From positions 35,822,826 through 35,886,825 of the forward strand of contig JAJEKV010000001.1 in NCBI GenBank assembly GCA_021234155.1: 64,000 bases of DNA, read 5' to 3'. This document shows positions 9,802 through 20,699 of the stretch, in pieces; the stretch's first letter is position 1, and every line of letters begins with the position of its first letter. A program made the translations under genes and the position numbers. The notes beneath the pieces were generated by a model. It saw only the letters and a list, made by a program, of their open reading frames with translations. It was not told where the DNA came from and ran no database searches. The stretch is from Isoetes taiwanensis (taxonomy: Eukaryota; Streptophyta; Lycopodiopsida; Isoetales; Isoetaceae).

Positions 9802-12044
9802 CTACTGTGGCGCCTTTCTCTTGCTGGAAGAAGGCATGTCAGGGTCGTGGCGGCGACGGGTGGCCTCCAGATCTCGTAACTCCTTAAGGAGGAGCGCCCT
9901 GCAGAGATTTAGGTGGGATCGCAAGGCACCCCCCTCAAGCATCCCATGCGTCTGCAGTGTGTCCAGGGCAGCCTCAATCTGATCTAATGTGTGGACAATG
10001 CCAAACGAAGTTCCTGGACAGCATTGCAAACGTCCTTCACGGCCTCCTGTGCCTCTTCCCAAGCCAGCATGAGGTCTACCTTCTCTTCCCTTTCTGCACA
10101 TTCCACAACGGATTGGTTTACGGCCTCCTGGGAGCTATCGCTAATTACAATGACTTCGCGCTCCCTCGCCATTCCATCTTCCCTGTCATTCTCTCCTGCA
10201 CAAATAGAGACCGATTATTAAATGCATATGTGCAAGCAAACTGAATCTAAACAGGCAAGACATCTACATCATATGACATCGAAATCATGATCATAAACAT
10301 CAAGCGGAATGAATGAGGCATCTGGATCAGGAAGATCTGGAGGCGATGGTCGCACCCCAGCACTTGCATAAACAAATTCATCCCCGCTACTTCCTTTCTC
10401 TCCGCTTTCTTCCCCATCCTCAAATAACCCTGCTGCATCCCAGAACCGCTTCCTCTGCTTGCCTACACGTTCTATCGGTATCACACCAGGCTGAGTACCA
10501 AACAGGGCCATTCTTACATCAGCGTAAGTACAGCGCTCCGGGCCTAGCATTATTCGCCAAGCCGCTTGAACTCTTTTCAAGGAGACAAAGGATGAGTTAT
10601 TGGGGAAAACCCAAGAGCTGCATAATCTGAATTTGCATGTTTGTAGCATGCACTTCACACTGTTCTAAATCTACCTGCATGATACAGAACGTAATGGAAT
10701 GCCCGAGGCAAAAGGTTTTTGTTATCTAGCATGATCAGGTGCTTCACCTCACCTGCACCATACATTGCATACAATTCTTTGCCCAGAGCAATCTGATCTG
10801 CAGTTACGTTGTGCAGGTGCACCTTGAAGTACCCGACAGTGCAGGTGTATCTTTTAGGCAGTACCCGACAATGCCTTCAAAACAGTGCAATTTGCTCCCA
10901 CGAAGAGCCTTGCACAGAATCATAGCACCTGGAGGCCTGCTTTGATTCCAACCCAGAAAGTTATTTATTCTGACGTTGACACTAGCAGGAGTTTTTGCAT
11001 CTAACCGCATAACGGCCTGCACATGCAAGTGGTCTAGAGAGGAGCCCCTCTCTAGAGCTACTACTCCCGCCCTGCAATTTTGCTTCAGAAATTCCACCAT
11101 CCTTGTGTACAGTACCTCGGGCACATCGCAACCACCAAAGACAACTGTGACTGAAACATCCAAGAAGACTGGCATGTCTACAACTTCCTCTCCAGCACCC
11201 CCACCAATATCCTCTCCAACGCATTCCTCGATGATACTCGGGCCCCGTCTTCCCCTTCCTCTACCCCTTCCTCTCCCACGTCCACCACCTCTGCCTCTGC
11301 CACAAGTCTGCACATACTCTTCCACCTCCTCTGCAACATAAGGCCCAACAGATTCTGTCACACAGCCTGCCTACCCGAGTTTCTTCCCGCTTCCAGAAGC
11401 AGCATTGCTTCCTCCTCTTCCCCTCTTCTTGCTCTTCTCACCACGCCCCTGAACACTCGGTTTTGGAAACAAGGAGGGAGCTCTGTCCTCATACACAGCA
11501 GCAGGAACAGGCTGCCGAATCCCATGGTTCAAATCTTCCCCAATTTTCCCCTACACATCGTATCGTCCCTCCCCATGGACAACAACATCCCCGGCTGTGG
11601 TTGCAACATCAGCCCATGTGACAGACCTGCCGGCATCTTCGGGGCTCTTCCTCCTGGCCTCTGCTGCCCTGCTGCTCTTAGGCCTAAACCCTGCTCATCA
11701 AGGCTGTGCATGCATTGCCTGCCCTCCTTATCCCTGCAAATTCCACACACAGAGATCTCACGCCTGAGATTGGGCGAAGGCATCTTGTATACCACCCTCA
11801 ATCTTGCATCCCTTCTAATCATCATTCTGGCGCACCTGTCCGCCCACGATTCTCTGCCTACACTACTGGAAAACACAGATGACAACAAGAAGGGATAGAG
11901 CCTCACCTATGCGCTCCATGCCGAGCAGGCGATCTGGTCTGCACACACCCAACCCGAAACCGGCGGCATGGAAGCGCCAGCCAGCATCGTGGCCCTCCTT
12001 CCATTCACTGACACCGTCTCCTTCCCCATTCGAACCATTGCCAT
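9802..12044 (-). pseudogene. HUH endonuclease (Rep/replitron-like) transposase gene, decayed
   Basis: Collinear minus-strand pieces form one multi-exon gene. From the 5' end these are an N-terminal part (12044-11910), a Cys-containing part (about 11860-11690), an RG-repeat tract (about 11230-11300), then the catalytic domain. The domain has a motif-I-like VTVVFGG, an HUH motif HLHVQ (HLHV at 11020-11031) and YCLKD at 10849-10863, a Y-x-x-K tyrosine motif. A likely intron spans 10618-10674 and another about 10196-10270. The last part ends SSSKRKAPQ at 9802. Two in-frame TAG codons and at least two frameshifts break it. No superfamily-3 or Pif1 helicase is present, which argues against a Helitron or a full CRESS-virus Rep. 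HUH proteins nick single-stranded DNA for rolling-circle-type transposition or replication. Confidence 0.7.
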
Positions 12045-13068
12045 GTGGACACGATGGAGCTTCCTAAAACAGCCTCCAAATTTCCTTCCTCAGACCATTG
12101 AGTTCACTTTAAAAAACAAGACACAAACACCCCGCTCAAATAGAAACTTGCCCCTCACAACAAAAAAACAGCTCAAACATGCACAAACATACCATTCTCA
12201 ATACAATACAATACCATAATCATAGTTTCCACCATTGCGAGAACACCCGCCCGCAATACCAAACGAATTGGGTAAACTTAATAGGCATATAGTTCATAGC
12301 TTTTACGTCATGTCATGTTGCATTGGCAGGAACCTTTTGGATAAGGGTTTTTTAGTACTGAGTACTTTTTACGTCATAACATATTGGTGGCGTGTTTTGG
12401 ACATTTTTCAACATCATATCTTAGACAAGCACTGAGTCACTAATCTTGGGGAAGACACTCCAACCTAAAGGCCTAATTATTAGGCCACCACCACCACCAT
12501 ATGGTACATCCTCAGACCACCACCACTATTTCGTGTGCACATTGTAGATTGAGCCAACCATGTTGCTCTCGTGAGCAAACCTGCTTAGAATACCTGCGGC
12601 CACACAAGGATCACCCTAATACTTAGCTGGATTAGGGTCAAGAGGGGCTAATTGCACCAACATACCTTTGATACGAGGCCAAAATCATGTGTGTCTTGAA
12701 TTTCGCATTGATAAAAGATATCGTCGGCATGTTGCTGACTTTGTGCAACAACTGTCCAAGGGGAAAAAAAAAAAAAAAAAACGGGCTTCGAGAGGAAGAT
12801 GAGGTTCGAGAATTAAGAAATATAGCAGCAATTCAGCCGCAGAATTAAAGAACCAGGTTCGAGTATAACGGCCAGATGCAATTCAGAAGATTATCAAGAT
12901 AACCCCTGATTTAAGGAGACAATATCGTACAAAACCAGATGGCTTGTTTCTGTAAACGTTTGGGGTGTCTTTTTCTGACAAAGAATATATTATCTAACCA
13001 ACAGCTTGACAAAAAAAAAAGCAATGCAGAGATCAGTAAAAACTTCATTCTAGCATTAAACAGTAGGC
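12045..13068. other. intergenic stretch, no gene
   Basis: It contains the partner (12172-12290) of the repeat at 8461-8575 and A-runs near 12764 and 13010. It may include the 5' flank and end of the HUH element. I could not define an element boundary. Confidence 0.4.
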
Positions 13069-13076
13069 CTACCTTG

Positions 13077-13600
13077 AATGCCACATAGTTGTCTGTTTTG
13101 ACCTTGTCTCCATGCTATGATCTGATGGAGTTTTCAAGGGTGTATCTACATCAGCAACATCCATTTCTTTCACAATTGTGGGCTTCTTTTTTGTAGGTGA
13201 TGCATAGAATGATTCAATCAATTGCTTGCTTATAGAATGCCCTCCTTCATTCTGTCTTCTTCCTGATGCCTTCCTCTGCCTTGGAGTTTGAAGAAACCTC
13301 ACTTTCATCACAAACGGAGCTCCTTGCATCAGAATCATTTGCTAAAATATCCCTATTTGAAGTAGCGATCTTATTCAATGTTTTCATCTTGTTAACCTTT
13401 TCTTTAAGAATTTCCAGCTCCATTTCGAGGCTCTACTTTTCCCCTTCTGATTTAAACAATAGATCTTCCAACATAGCAATAGTCTCACGATCATGTAATT
13501 CCAAGAGATTCTGCTCTTTGATTTCCCTCTGAAAGGCAGCTTTTTCCTTTTGCAAGGTCTCGAAATAGGGAAAATGGGTCTCTAGAACAAAGAAATCTGA
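13077..13600 (-). pseudogene. coiled-coil protein gene fragment
   Basis: On the minus strand, after a possible acceptor near 13595, a heptad-like coiled coil reads LQKEKAAFQREIKEQNLLEL then LHDRETIAMLEDLLFKSEGE. It is interrupted by one TAG and continues MELEILKEKVNKMKTLNK. A frameshift leads into a basic/serine segment with SKQLIESFYASPTKKKPT and DTPLKTPSDHSMETRS. A GTAGG donor-like site follows at about 13076. It resembles the stalk or tail of a motor or scaffold protein, but I cannot name the family. With a stop and a frameshift it is probably a gene relic. Confidence 0.45.
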
Positions 13601-13689
13601 AGAAAAGACGAACCGTAAATGCAGATTGAAGCATCCTACTTCCGCCAGAGAGCCCAGAAATATGATCCGCGCCCAGAAATATGATTCTG

Positions 13690-14640
13690 CTTTATAGTTT
13701 GCAGATAACGCGTTAGCCCCAAATAACTCATACTAACGGATTATTTTTTGCCCAAAATGTCTCAGACCTCCAAATTGAAAAAACAATATACCATTTTGTT
13801 CGTTTTTGCGCGTAGAAGACGATGGGCTAAAAACCTAATCCAAAAAACGCATCATTTTGCTGCCATTTCGTCTGAAATGCTTCCAGGCTCTGTTCTGTGG
13901 CAGAGCCAGCAAAAACCACGGTTCCGGGCTCTGTTCCGGGATCTCTTCTTCAAGAAATCGAAGCCAGCAACAACCACGGTGCTGCCATCACTGCATATGA
14001 AGCGTGGAAGCCAGCAAGAAGGAAGTCTGATAACATGTATGCTCCATGCTTATGCAAATGCTTTGGTTTTTATTACTTAGACAGAAGCTTTGATAAGATC
14101 TTCAGATGGCTGTCTATAAAATAGAATGAATAAAGGATGTATGAAAATTGTATCTAAAGATTTGGCTGCAGTACTTTTTGGATCATTAGGTTCTTTCAGT
14201 TTTCTCTAAAATCCTTCAGCTGCTCAGCTCAAGAATCTCTGAAGATTGTATGTGAAGATTTGCATGGACCACATTCATTCATTCAGTAATTTTAATTACT
14301 ACATCTTCATAGTGTTTAATTGCTAGAATTTGCATTAGAAATGCTAGTACATATGTTCTTATTGCAGGACTTTCATGAAAGGCAGGACATACTTTCGGAT
14401 CAATGGTTTGAGTTACATTCAGAAGTTTTAGCAGGTTAGAGTATGTATTTCTAAATTCTGATTGCATATTTAGAATCAGCATGGTCAAATTAGTCAGAAT
14501 CATGTTTTAAACTGTTAAAAATCTGACTTTTTTTTTGGGAAAAAAATAACGCGTTATTAGGTCCGCAGCTAACGCGTTACACGTTATTTTAGCGTTAGCG
14601 TTAGCTAACGGCTAACTGCTAACGGCTAACTATGCTGCTA
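13690..14640. mobile_element. non-autonomous hAT-like element (subterminal TAACGCGTTA repeats)
   Basis: ATAACGCGTTAGC near 13705 reappears inverted near 14563 (GCTAACGCGTTAC). The right side also has a dense run of TAACGCGTTA, GCGTTAGC and GGCTAAC phrases (14548-14630). Clustered subterminal words of this kind are typical of hAT elements. No transposase is present between them. Exact ends and target duplication are not resolved. Confidence 0.45.
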
Positions 14641-14918
14641 TATATGTTTTAATAGATAAGATGCGAACTTGAAAATAGATTTTAGCTGTGCCTTTTTTAC
14701 TCCGAATGTTTTAATCAAGGTATCAATAGATTTTAACGCTGCCCTTTTTTATGCCCTAAACTTATCCCAATGCTTATAATCTTAGCCAGTGTTACTAATA
14801 TAAGAGGCAGACCCACTCTATGGTATTCATCATTCTACTATCTGGGCATCCAACATCTATTATCTGTCGCTTCTAACACACTAGTCATTTTTTTTTTCTT
14901 GTGAGATTAAGTTTAAAC

Positions 14919-16049
14919 ATGGTATTGAAAACAGTGCTGAAAACCACCCTTGGTGTTGTGGGCAATGCCACAGCAATATGCCTTTTTATTTCTCCAATGT
15001 AAATAGCACCTTTCTTTTTATTCATTCTTCTACATATCTATTTTTTATTGTGATGTTTTTTTTTTCCTTATTTGATGTTTTTTTAAAGTATTATATTTGC
15101 TTCCTTTTCTCATCTCCATGTTTGTTTTATTTTTGTAGTCCCACGTTTTTGGAGATTTGGAAGCGAAAGTCTACTGAGGATTTTTCTTCCTTCCCTTACA
15201 TCTCCACATTAGCCAATTGTATCTTGTGGGTTGTTTATGGCATCTTAAAAGGCCACAGTCCACTCATCCTCACTATCAATGGCTTTGGTTGTTTTATCGA
15301 GTTAATCTACCTTAGCTTGTTTTGGTACTATGCTCCTACAGTTCCAAGGGAGAACAAGAAATTCTCTCCAATGGTAACTAAGTACAACTTGCCTTCATTA
15401 GACATTAGATTTTTTTTTTTCTTTTTTTCTTAATTGACTAATAATGTTTACAATGTCCGCAGGGTAAACTCCGCCTATATGTACTTTCCAGTCTTGCATG
15501 CATCCTTCCTATCATATTCATAGGATTTTTTGCCACTCACCATCATCATATTCGCATGTATTTCTTCGGTGTGATTTGTGCTGCACTAAATAGTTTGATG
15601 AATCTCTCTCCCTTGAGCATCATGGTAATGCCATTAGTTAAAACAATCCTTTATGCTTTTCGCATAGTTTATTATTTGCTCAAGACTAACCATAGCTCGT
15701 TGCCCTCTAAATAGTATCAAGTTTACAAAACAAGGAGCACAGAATATATGCCCTTCTATCTCTCTCTTTTTGTGTTTCTCAACAGCATTGTTTGGTTGTT
15801 CTACGCACTGGTCACAAAGGATTGGTACATCTTTGTACGTATTGTTGTTGTGTTTGTGTTGTTATTTGCAGTTTTGAATGGAATTTAACTTGTTGTGTTG
15901 GTCATTTGCAGAGCCCTAATATAGTGGGTTTAATTGGTGGTGCTGTGCAATTGGTCCTTTATCTCGTGTATAGAAAGCACACCAACAAAACAACTCATGT
16001 TGAACTGACTCTTGTTGGACCTTGTGATATTGAAGCAACATCAAAGTAG
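14919..16049 (+). CDS. SWEET: SWEET-family sugar transporter (5 exons, about 244 aa), frame problem in exon 1
   Basis: SWEETs are seven-helix sugar uniporters made of two MtN3/saliva triple-helix bundles. Exons are 14919-14997, 15139-15373, 15463-15624, 15715-15834 and 15912-16049, all with GT-AG borders and joining phases. Exon 1 gives TLGVVGNATAICLFISP; exon 2 PTFLEIWKRKSTEDFSSFPY and LANCILWVVYG; exon 3 a helix ending NLSPLSIM; exon 4 YKTRSTEYMPFYLSLFVFLN; exon 5 SPNIVGLIGGAVQLVLYLVY. The C-terminal tail is short. The only well-placed ATG (14919) is one base out of frame with the conserved GVVGN segment. The conserved frame is open upstream only to 14885 and has no ATG. Either one base was lost near 14940, or translation begins elsewhere. 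The rest of the gene is intact. Confidence 0.85.
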
Positions 16050-17271
16050 CCTTGTTGTTATGGGTTTTGACAACCTTTGATATTGAAGCAACATTATAAT
16101 ATCCTTGTTGAAGACAAAAGCTTTCTCCTAACCGTTATCCATAATGAAAGCAGGTAGTATTGTATGCATAGCGTATGTTTCACAAAAAAAAAATTCTGGA
16201 TGTACCAATATTGAGTTCTATACATTTTGTTGCATGCTGTTTGAGAAGGAAATAGACGGAAGACAGAGGATTACAAGAAGTGAGTAGATTGTCATCAGAC
16301 AAAAGAAAAGCATGTGGATAGCTGGAGAGTTTTTCATTACAGGGATTAGGTAGACTTAAGAAAAAAAAATGTTTGCGACCCCAAACCAAGGGGGGGATAA
16401 GGGGATGTCAAAATGTTAATGTTGGATTCATCCTAAGAGTTGTTTTATCATTATCAAATATATAAAAAACATGAAACTTTTGTACACATATGATCTCTTT
16501 TAGGATGATCAAGTAATAGCTTATCTTTTGCATTATTTTGTGCCACAATACAACTCTATTCTTGACTCTATTCTTGAAAAAGTTTATTTCGTTGAATATA
16601 GAATCGAGTTGAGAGCATGAAAACTTTACGAAGCCCTTTTCTCCCGGTGATAATGGGACATTCCTTATGCCGCTATGATATGCAAGACTTGGGCATGATA
16701 GGATACCTTTCTTTTTCTAATTGTTTCAAAAAAAAAAGGAGGGGGGTGTGGTCCCTTCAACCACATTCTTTAATCACTAAATAATGTACTGATGTACTAT
16801 AATTTTGCAGGCCAGTAGCATGTACCAGAGGCCTACAGTTTTATATGATGCCACTGAGGAGAAGGCCCATGGGCTCGAGCTCATCCCCTATTGCTACATT
16901 GTCTTCGCGACCATCGAGCAAATCGTCTGAACATACCACAATCCTGTGTCAAAACAATCCTACCCAGATGCACAAATGCAATCTCAAAGCCTGAATCATG
17001 AACAAATGCAAGCTCACATCGGTTGCACACCATTTGAAGTGCCCGCACCTGCTGTTAGTGGAAGGTCCAGCGGGAGTCAAATGTGCGACCTCTGAGGCTT
17101 CGTGATACCTCTTGCTCCAGCCAATTGAATTGAAGCCAGCTCTTACATCAATAATTTCAAATATGCGTTTAGGCAGGCTAAGGATGCTCGTATTGTACTC
17201 GACAACCTCTTGCGTGCATTCAATGATTGCACGATATTATTTTGAAATTAAACATAACTTCCTTTGTGTGC
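16050..17271. other. SWEET 3' flank and intergenic stretch
   Basis: No clear gene. A possible exon lies at 16811-16930 after a good acceptor (aattttgcag), with 39 codons containing YQRPTVLYDATEEK and LIPYCYIVFATIEQ and then TGA. I do not recognise it and see no partner exons. Confidence 0.35.
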
Positions 17272-18237
17272 AGTCCTCAGCTCACAAAATCCTCACGGCG
17301 GAAGAGCACTTTCGGAGCTCCAACTTCTGGCACCAAGCATCGGCACCGGAGTATGTTGACTCCATCAAATAAGCGCCATGCTGAAAGAGATCGCTCGTCG
17401 ACCAACACAAAGAAGAGAAGGCTTGCAAATCCAAGTAATATCTCAATTAAGATGTCTTTCTAGAGCGCCAATTAACTTCTATTTTTTATCAGGTTTTTCA
17501 CCCGAGGACCTCGCAATTACTGGTCGAACCTCTTTCTTCCTCATAGAACGGCTGCAGACACGGATTGCTGGTGGTATGTGGAAGTGGCAGTGTTGGAAAA
17601 AAAGAAAGATCTTTTCTTCTGGTTCAAGGATAAGAAGGGTAGGACAAGTACAAGAAGGCCGGGGTTGTGTTGTCTATCGTTGCTCCAGATGATCAGCATC
17701 TGATCTTATACATTGAAGATGTGCTGACTTCCAGACACAAAGTTCTTTGTATGCATTTCTCAGCTCACAAAATTCTCGTGGCGAAAGAGCACTTCCAGAG
17801 CTCCAACTTCTAGCACCATGCATCGGCGTCGGAGTACGTTGACTCCATCGAATAAGCGCTCTGCTGAAAAAGATTGCTCTTGGCCAGCGCAAAGAAGAGA
17901 AGGCTTGCGAAACCAGGTAATATCTCAATTACGATGTCTTTCTAGAGCGACTCCAATTGACTTCTATTTTTTATCAGGTTTTTCTCCCGAGGACCTCGTA
18001 ACTACTGGTCGAACCCCTTTCTTTGATATAGAATGGCTACAGACACAACAACTTGAGACCCCGCCAGATTGTCGGTGATATGTGGAAGTGACAGTGCCCG
18101 TGAAAGACAAAGATCTTTTCTTCTGGTTCAGGGATAAGAAGAGTTCTGGGGATAAGTACAAGAAGGTTGGGGTTGTGTTGTCTATCACTGCTTCAAATGA
18201 TCAACATCTGACCTTATACATTGAAGATGTGATGAAG
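17272..18237 (+). repeat. 483-bp tandem duplication in a decayed element
   Basis: Two units (17272-17754 and 17755-18237) share long blocks such as cagctcacaaaat, gttgactccatc, ttctattttttatcaggttt and cttatacattgaagatgtg. Each unit encodes remnants of a basic, NLS-like segment (TPSNKR, and KKRRL in unit 1) and of DLFFWF.DKK...GVVLSI, in several frames. The differences between units indicate an old duplication. Confidence 0.8.
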
Positions 18238-19080
18238 GACAAGTTCTATCACACCAAAAAATTATCGGTGCGGAATTACTCGTTCTTCTATGAGCAAGAC
18301 CAAACGAACAGACAAGAAGGTTGCGCCTGTGAATTGCCAAAATCTGTGATGGAAAAACCTGGAAGAGGAGGGCACTCTAACTTCTAGGGAGCTAGGTATG
18401 GAAATCTCCAGGATGCGAAAAAAGCTCTTCAACACTGGGATGTTCACATCCAATGTATTGAAGAGTATAACGCACTCTGCAGTCAACAAAGCCGTGGTTC
18501 ATAGTGAGGACAAGAATCAGAGTAAAACAGAAAATGATGAGTCAAAGGATGATGAGAAGGACATTGAGAACTCCCAATTTTTGGACCCAAATGAGCAAAT
18601 GAAGTTGTTGCAAAGGGGTTCTCAGAAAATGGAAAGACTGGCCTAGTACTATCTGTTAAGGATCGGTCACAAAATAAAAATTGATACAAGAAGACTCAAG
18701 GTATACATCGCCAATGCCATCTTGTTTAATCACAGAGAGTTCAACCCAACCCATATGCTGGAGATTCTGAACTTAATAGTAATCTCCATGTGGGTGATCC
18801 GATCTCGGCCGACAAGATTCCTTTCAATAAGAAAACCAGTGAACTATTCAACTGGATCATGGAGGAGGAACTGAAGAGTAAAGATGTGAGGTCCTGGGTT
18901 GTAGACGACCAACATTCAGTGAGAGCAACGCAGGTGTTGCAGATGGAGAAGGATGTCCAGCAGAGGATCAAGGAGCTGTATGGGAAGCAGGAGTGCAAAG
19001 TATTGTCAGCGGACACTCCACCCATTGAGCTAGCCAGCATCAGCCACTGCCAGAATACTATCGCTGCAAATGCAAGCTAA
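18082..19080 (+). pseudogene. decayed repeat-encoded protein, unknown family
   Basis: Remnant frames follow each other. 18082-18387 contains DLFFWFRDKKSSGDKYKKVG and LTLYIEDVMKDKFYHTKK. 18398-18646 is acidic and lysine-rich. 18790-19080 contains ADKIPFNKKTSELFNWIMEE. Stops and frame changes separate them. The last part recurs inverted and diverged at 55000-55412 (FNKKTSELF), which shows it belongs to a dispersed element rather than a single-copy gene. Function is unknown. Confidence 0.5.
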
Positions 19081-19130
19081 GTCAGGTATTGAATATCACC
19101 ATCTCCTAAATTTAGAACTTAAAGTGATCT

Positions 19131-19570
19131 CATGTCTAGTCCTTTGTAACCGAGAGGGCACTTTCACGATTTGCGAGTCGAAGAGCATGTCTAGTCTTTT
19201 ATAACCCAGAGGGCACTTTCTAGACTCGCAAGTCGAGAAGGTACTCATGTCTAATCTTTTATAACCCGGAGGGAACTTTCAGGACTCGCGACTCAAGATC
19301 CTCGTGTCTAGTCTTTTATAACCCAGCGGGCACTTTCTTAAAGTCCCCAAATTCAATCCCTTCAAACCTCAGGGGGACTTTCTTGACTCGAGTCGAGAAA
19401 GTTCTTTAGTCTAATCGTTTATAACCCAGAGGGCACTTTCTCCACTCTCGAGTCGAGAAAGTCCTCGTGTCTAGTCTTTTATAACCCAGAGGATACTTTT
19501 TCGACTCGCAAGTTGAGAAAGTCCTCATGTCTAGTCTTGTATAACTTAGAGGCTTCGTAGAGTCACTCGA
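19131..19570 (+). repeat. 60-bp palindromic satellite array, copy A
   Basis: About seven to eight diverged units repeat the order ctagtcttttataacccaga, gggcactttct and a palindrome of the type TCGACTCGCGAGTCGA followed by gaaagtcctc. One unit is altered (19330-19370). The same family recurs at 54195-54600. The unequal, degenerate units and lack of spacers exclude a CRISPR array. Confidence 0.8.
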
Positions 19571-19666
19571 CTAACTTGAATCTTATGTTTGCATCCCCTA
19601 TCTTGACCGTGTAATACATGCAAGGCTGCGATGGAAGGCATTGGGATGTCTGCAAAGGTCTAGATA

Positions 19667-20237
19667 AAATCCCATCGATCTGAGACATCGGATCGCCATT
19701 CTAGAATGGGGCGAGCATGCATGTCTTGCATGCATGCATGTGGTGCATGCCTTCTCTGGTTGGGAGATCGCTATTTTAGGCACAGTTCTGCATCAACGTC
19801 TCATTGGCGCTTCCTCTTCTCTCTCAGCAGTACCTTCTTCTTTTTTCTTTGAACCCATGCAGGGGAGGGGCTTCTCCCTGCTTGGTTTGGCCAATTTGGC
19901 GTTTCTTTCATGCTGTGGCATGTCCTTTCTCGGCCTGGTCTCTTCTTTAGCCTTCATCTGGTGACCTTCGTCCTCGATTCCAGTTTTGTTAAGGAAGTCC
20001 TTTGGTATTCGGGCGGTTTTGTTGGTTTCATGCGAGCCCCATTCTAGAATCCCATCGATCCGAGACATCGGATCGCCATTCTAGAATGGGGCGAGCATGC
20101 ATGTCTTGCATGCATGCATGTGGCGCATGCCGTCTCTGGTTGGGAGATCGCTATTTTAGGCGCGGTTCTACATCAACGTCTCATCGGCGCTTCCTCTTCT
20201 CTCTCAGCAGTACCTTCTTCTTTTTTCTTTGAACCCA
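19667..20237 (+). repeat. 190-bp direct repeats with nested hairpins
   Basis: 19667-19857 and 20047-20237 are nearly identical direct repeats separated by about 189 bp. Each starts atcccatcgatc-gagacatc and ends ttcttttttctttgaaccca. The second is fronted by GCCCCATTCTAGA (20036-20048), which pairs with TCTAGAATGGGGC downstream, with an inner CGATCCGA/TCGGATCG pair. A GCATGCATG-rich palindrome follows. No frame of interest lies between them. Confidence 0.75.
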
Positions 20238-20690
20238 CCCTCCCCCCCTTCTTTGTTTAATGTATTTGTCGCCTGGCATGCGTGACCAGCTCCTCTATTT
20301 GAAGAGGTTTTTGTTTTATTGTCGCGTGGCACGCGTGATCAGCCCCTCCACTTTGGGAGGTTTGTTTTGTCACATTTTTTCTAGTGTTGGTGATGTGCAG
20401 GTACAGGTTGGCGAGCGCAGCAGCTTCGACTTCTCCATTCGTGGGTTTTGAGAGCGATTTCTCTGCCTTACGTTTGTCCAAGCCCCTTGCCAAAGGCTTA
20501 TCACTAGGGTTTTTCCTCGAAAACCTGAAAGGGCGGGGTTTTTTAATCCCGGTGATAAGCTTTCGGCAGGTACACAAGCCAAACATCTATTAGCATTGTA
20601 TTTTATGGGGTCCAACTTATATAATTGGATATTCCTTTTTTTTTTTTCATGGGTAGTTCGCATGTGTGCGGCTACCCACTATCCACCATT
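20238..20690. other. spacer inside the composite element
   Basis: GC-richer than its surroundings, with short internal repeats (gtcgcctggcatgcgtgaccagc, about 20267, versus gtcgcgtggcacgcgtgatcagc, about 20321). No recognisable gene. Confidence 0.4.
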
Positions 20691-20699
20691 GTAGAAAAT

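Noticed and set aside
9802-12044. Helitron RepHel or integrated circular-DNA virus Rep
   Set aside because: No Pif1-type or superfamily-3 helicase motifs follow the HUH domain, there is an RG-rich N-terminal part, and introns are present. A virus origin is not excluded but is less fitting.
19131-19570. CRISPR array
   Set aside because: Repeats are degenerate head-to-tail units of about 60 bp with no unique spacers, and the genome is eukaryotic.
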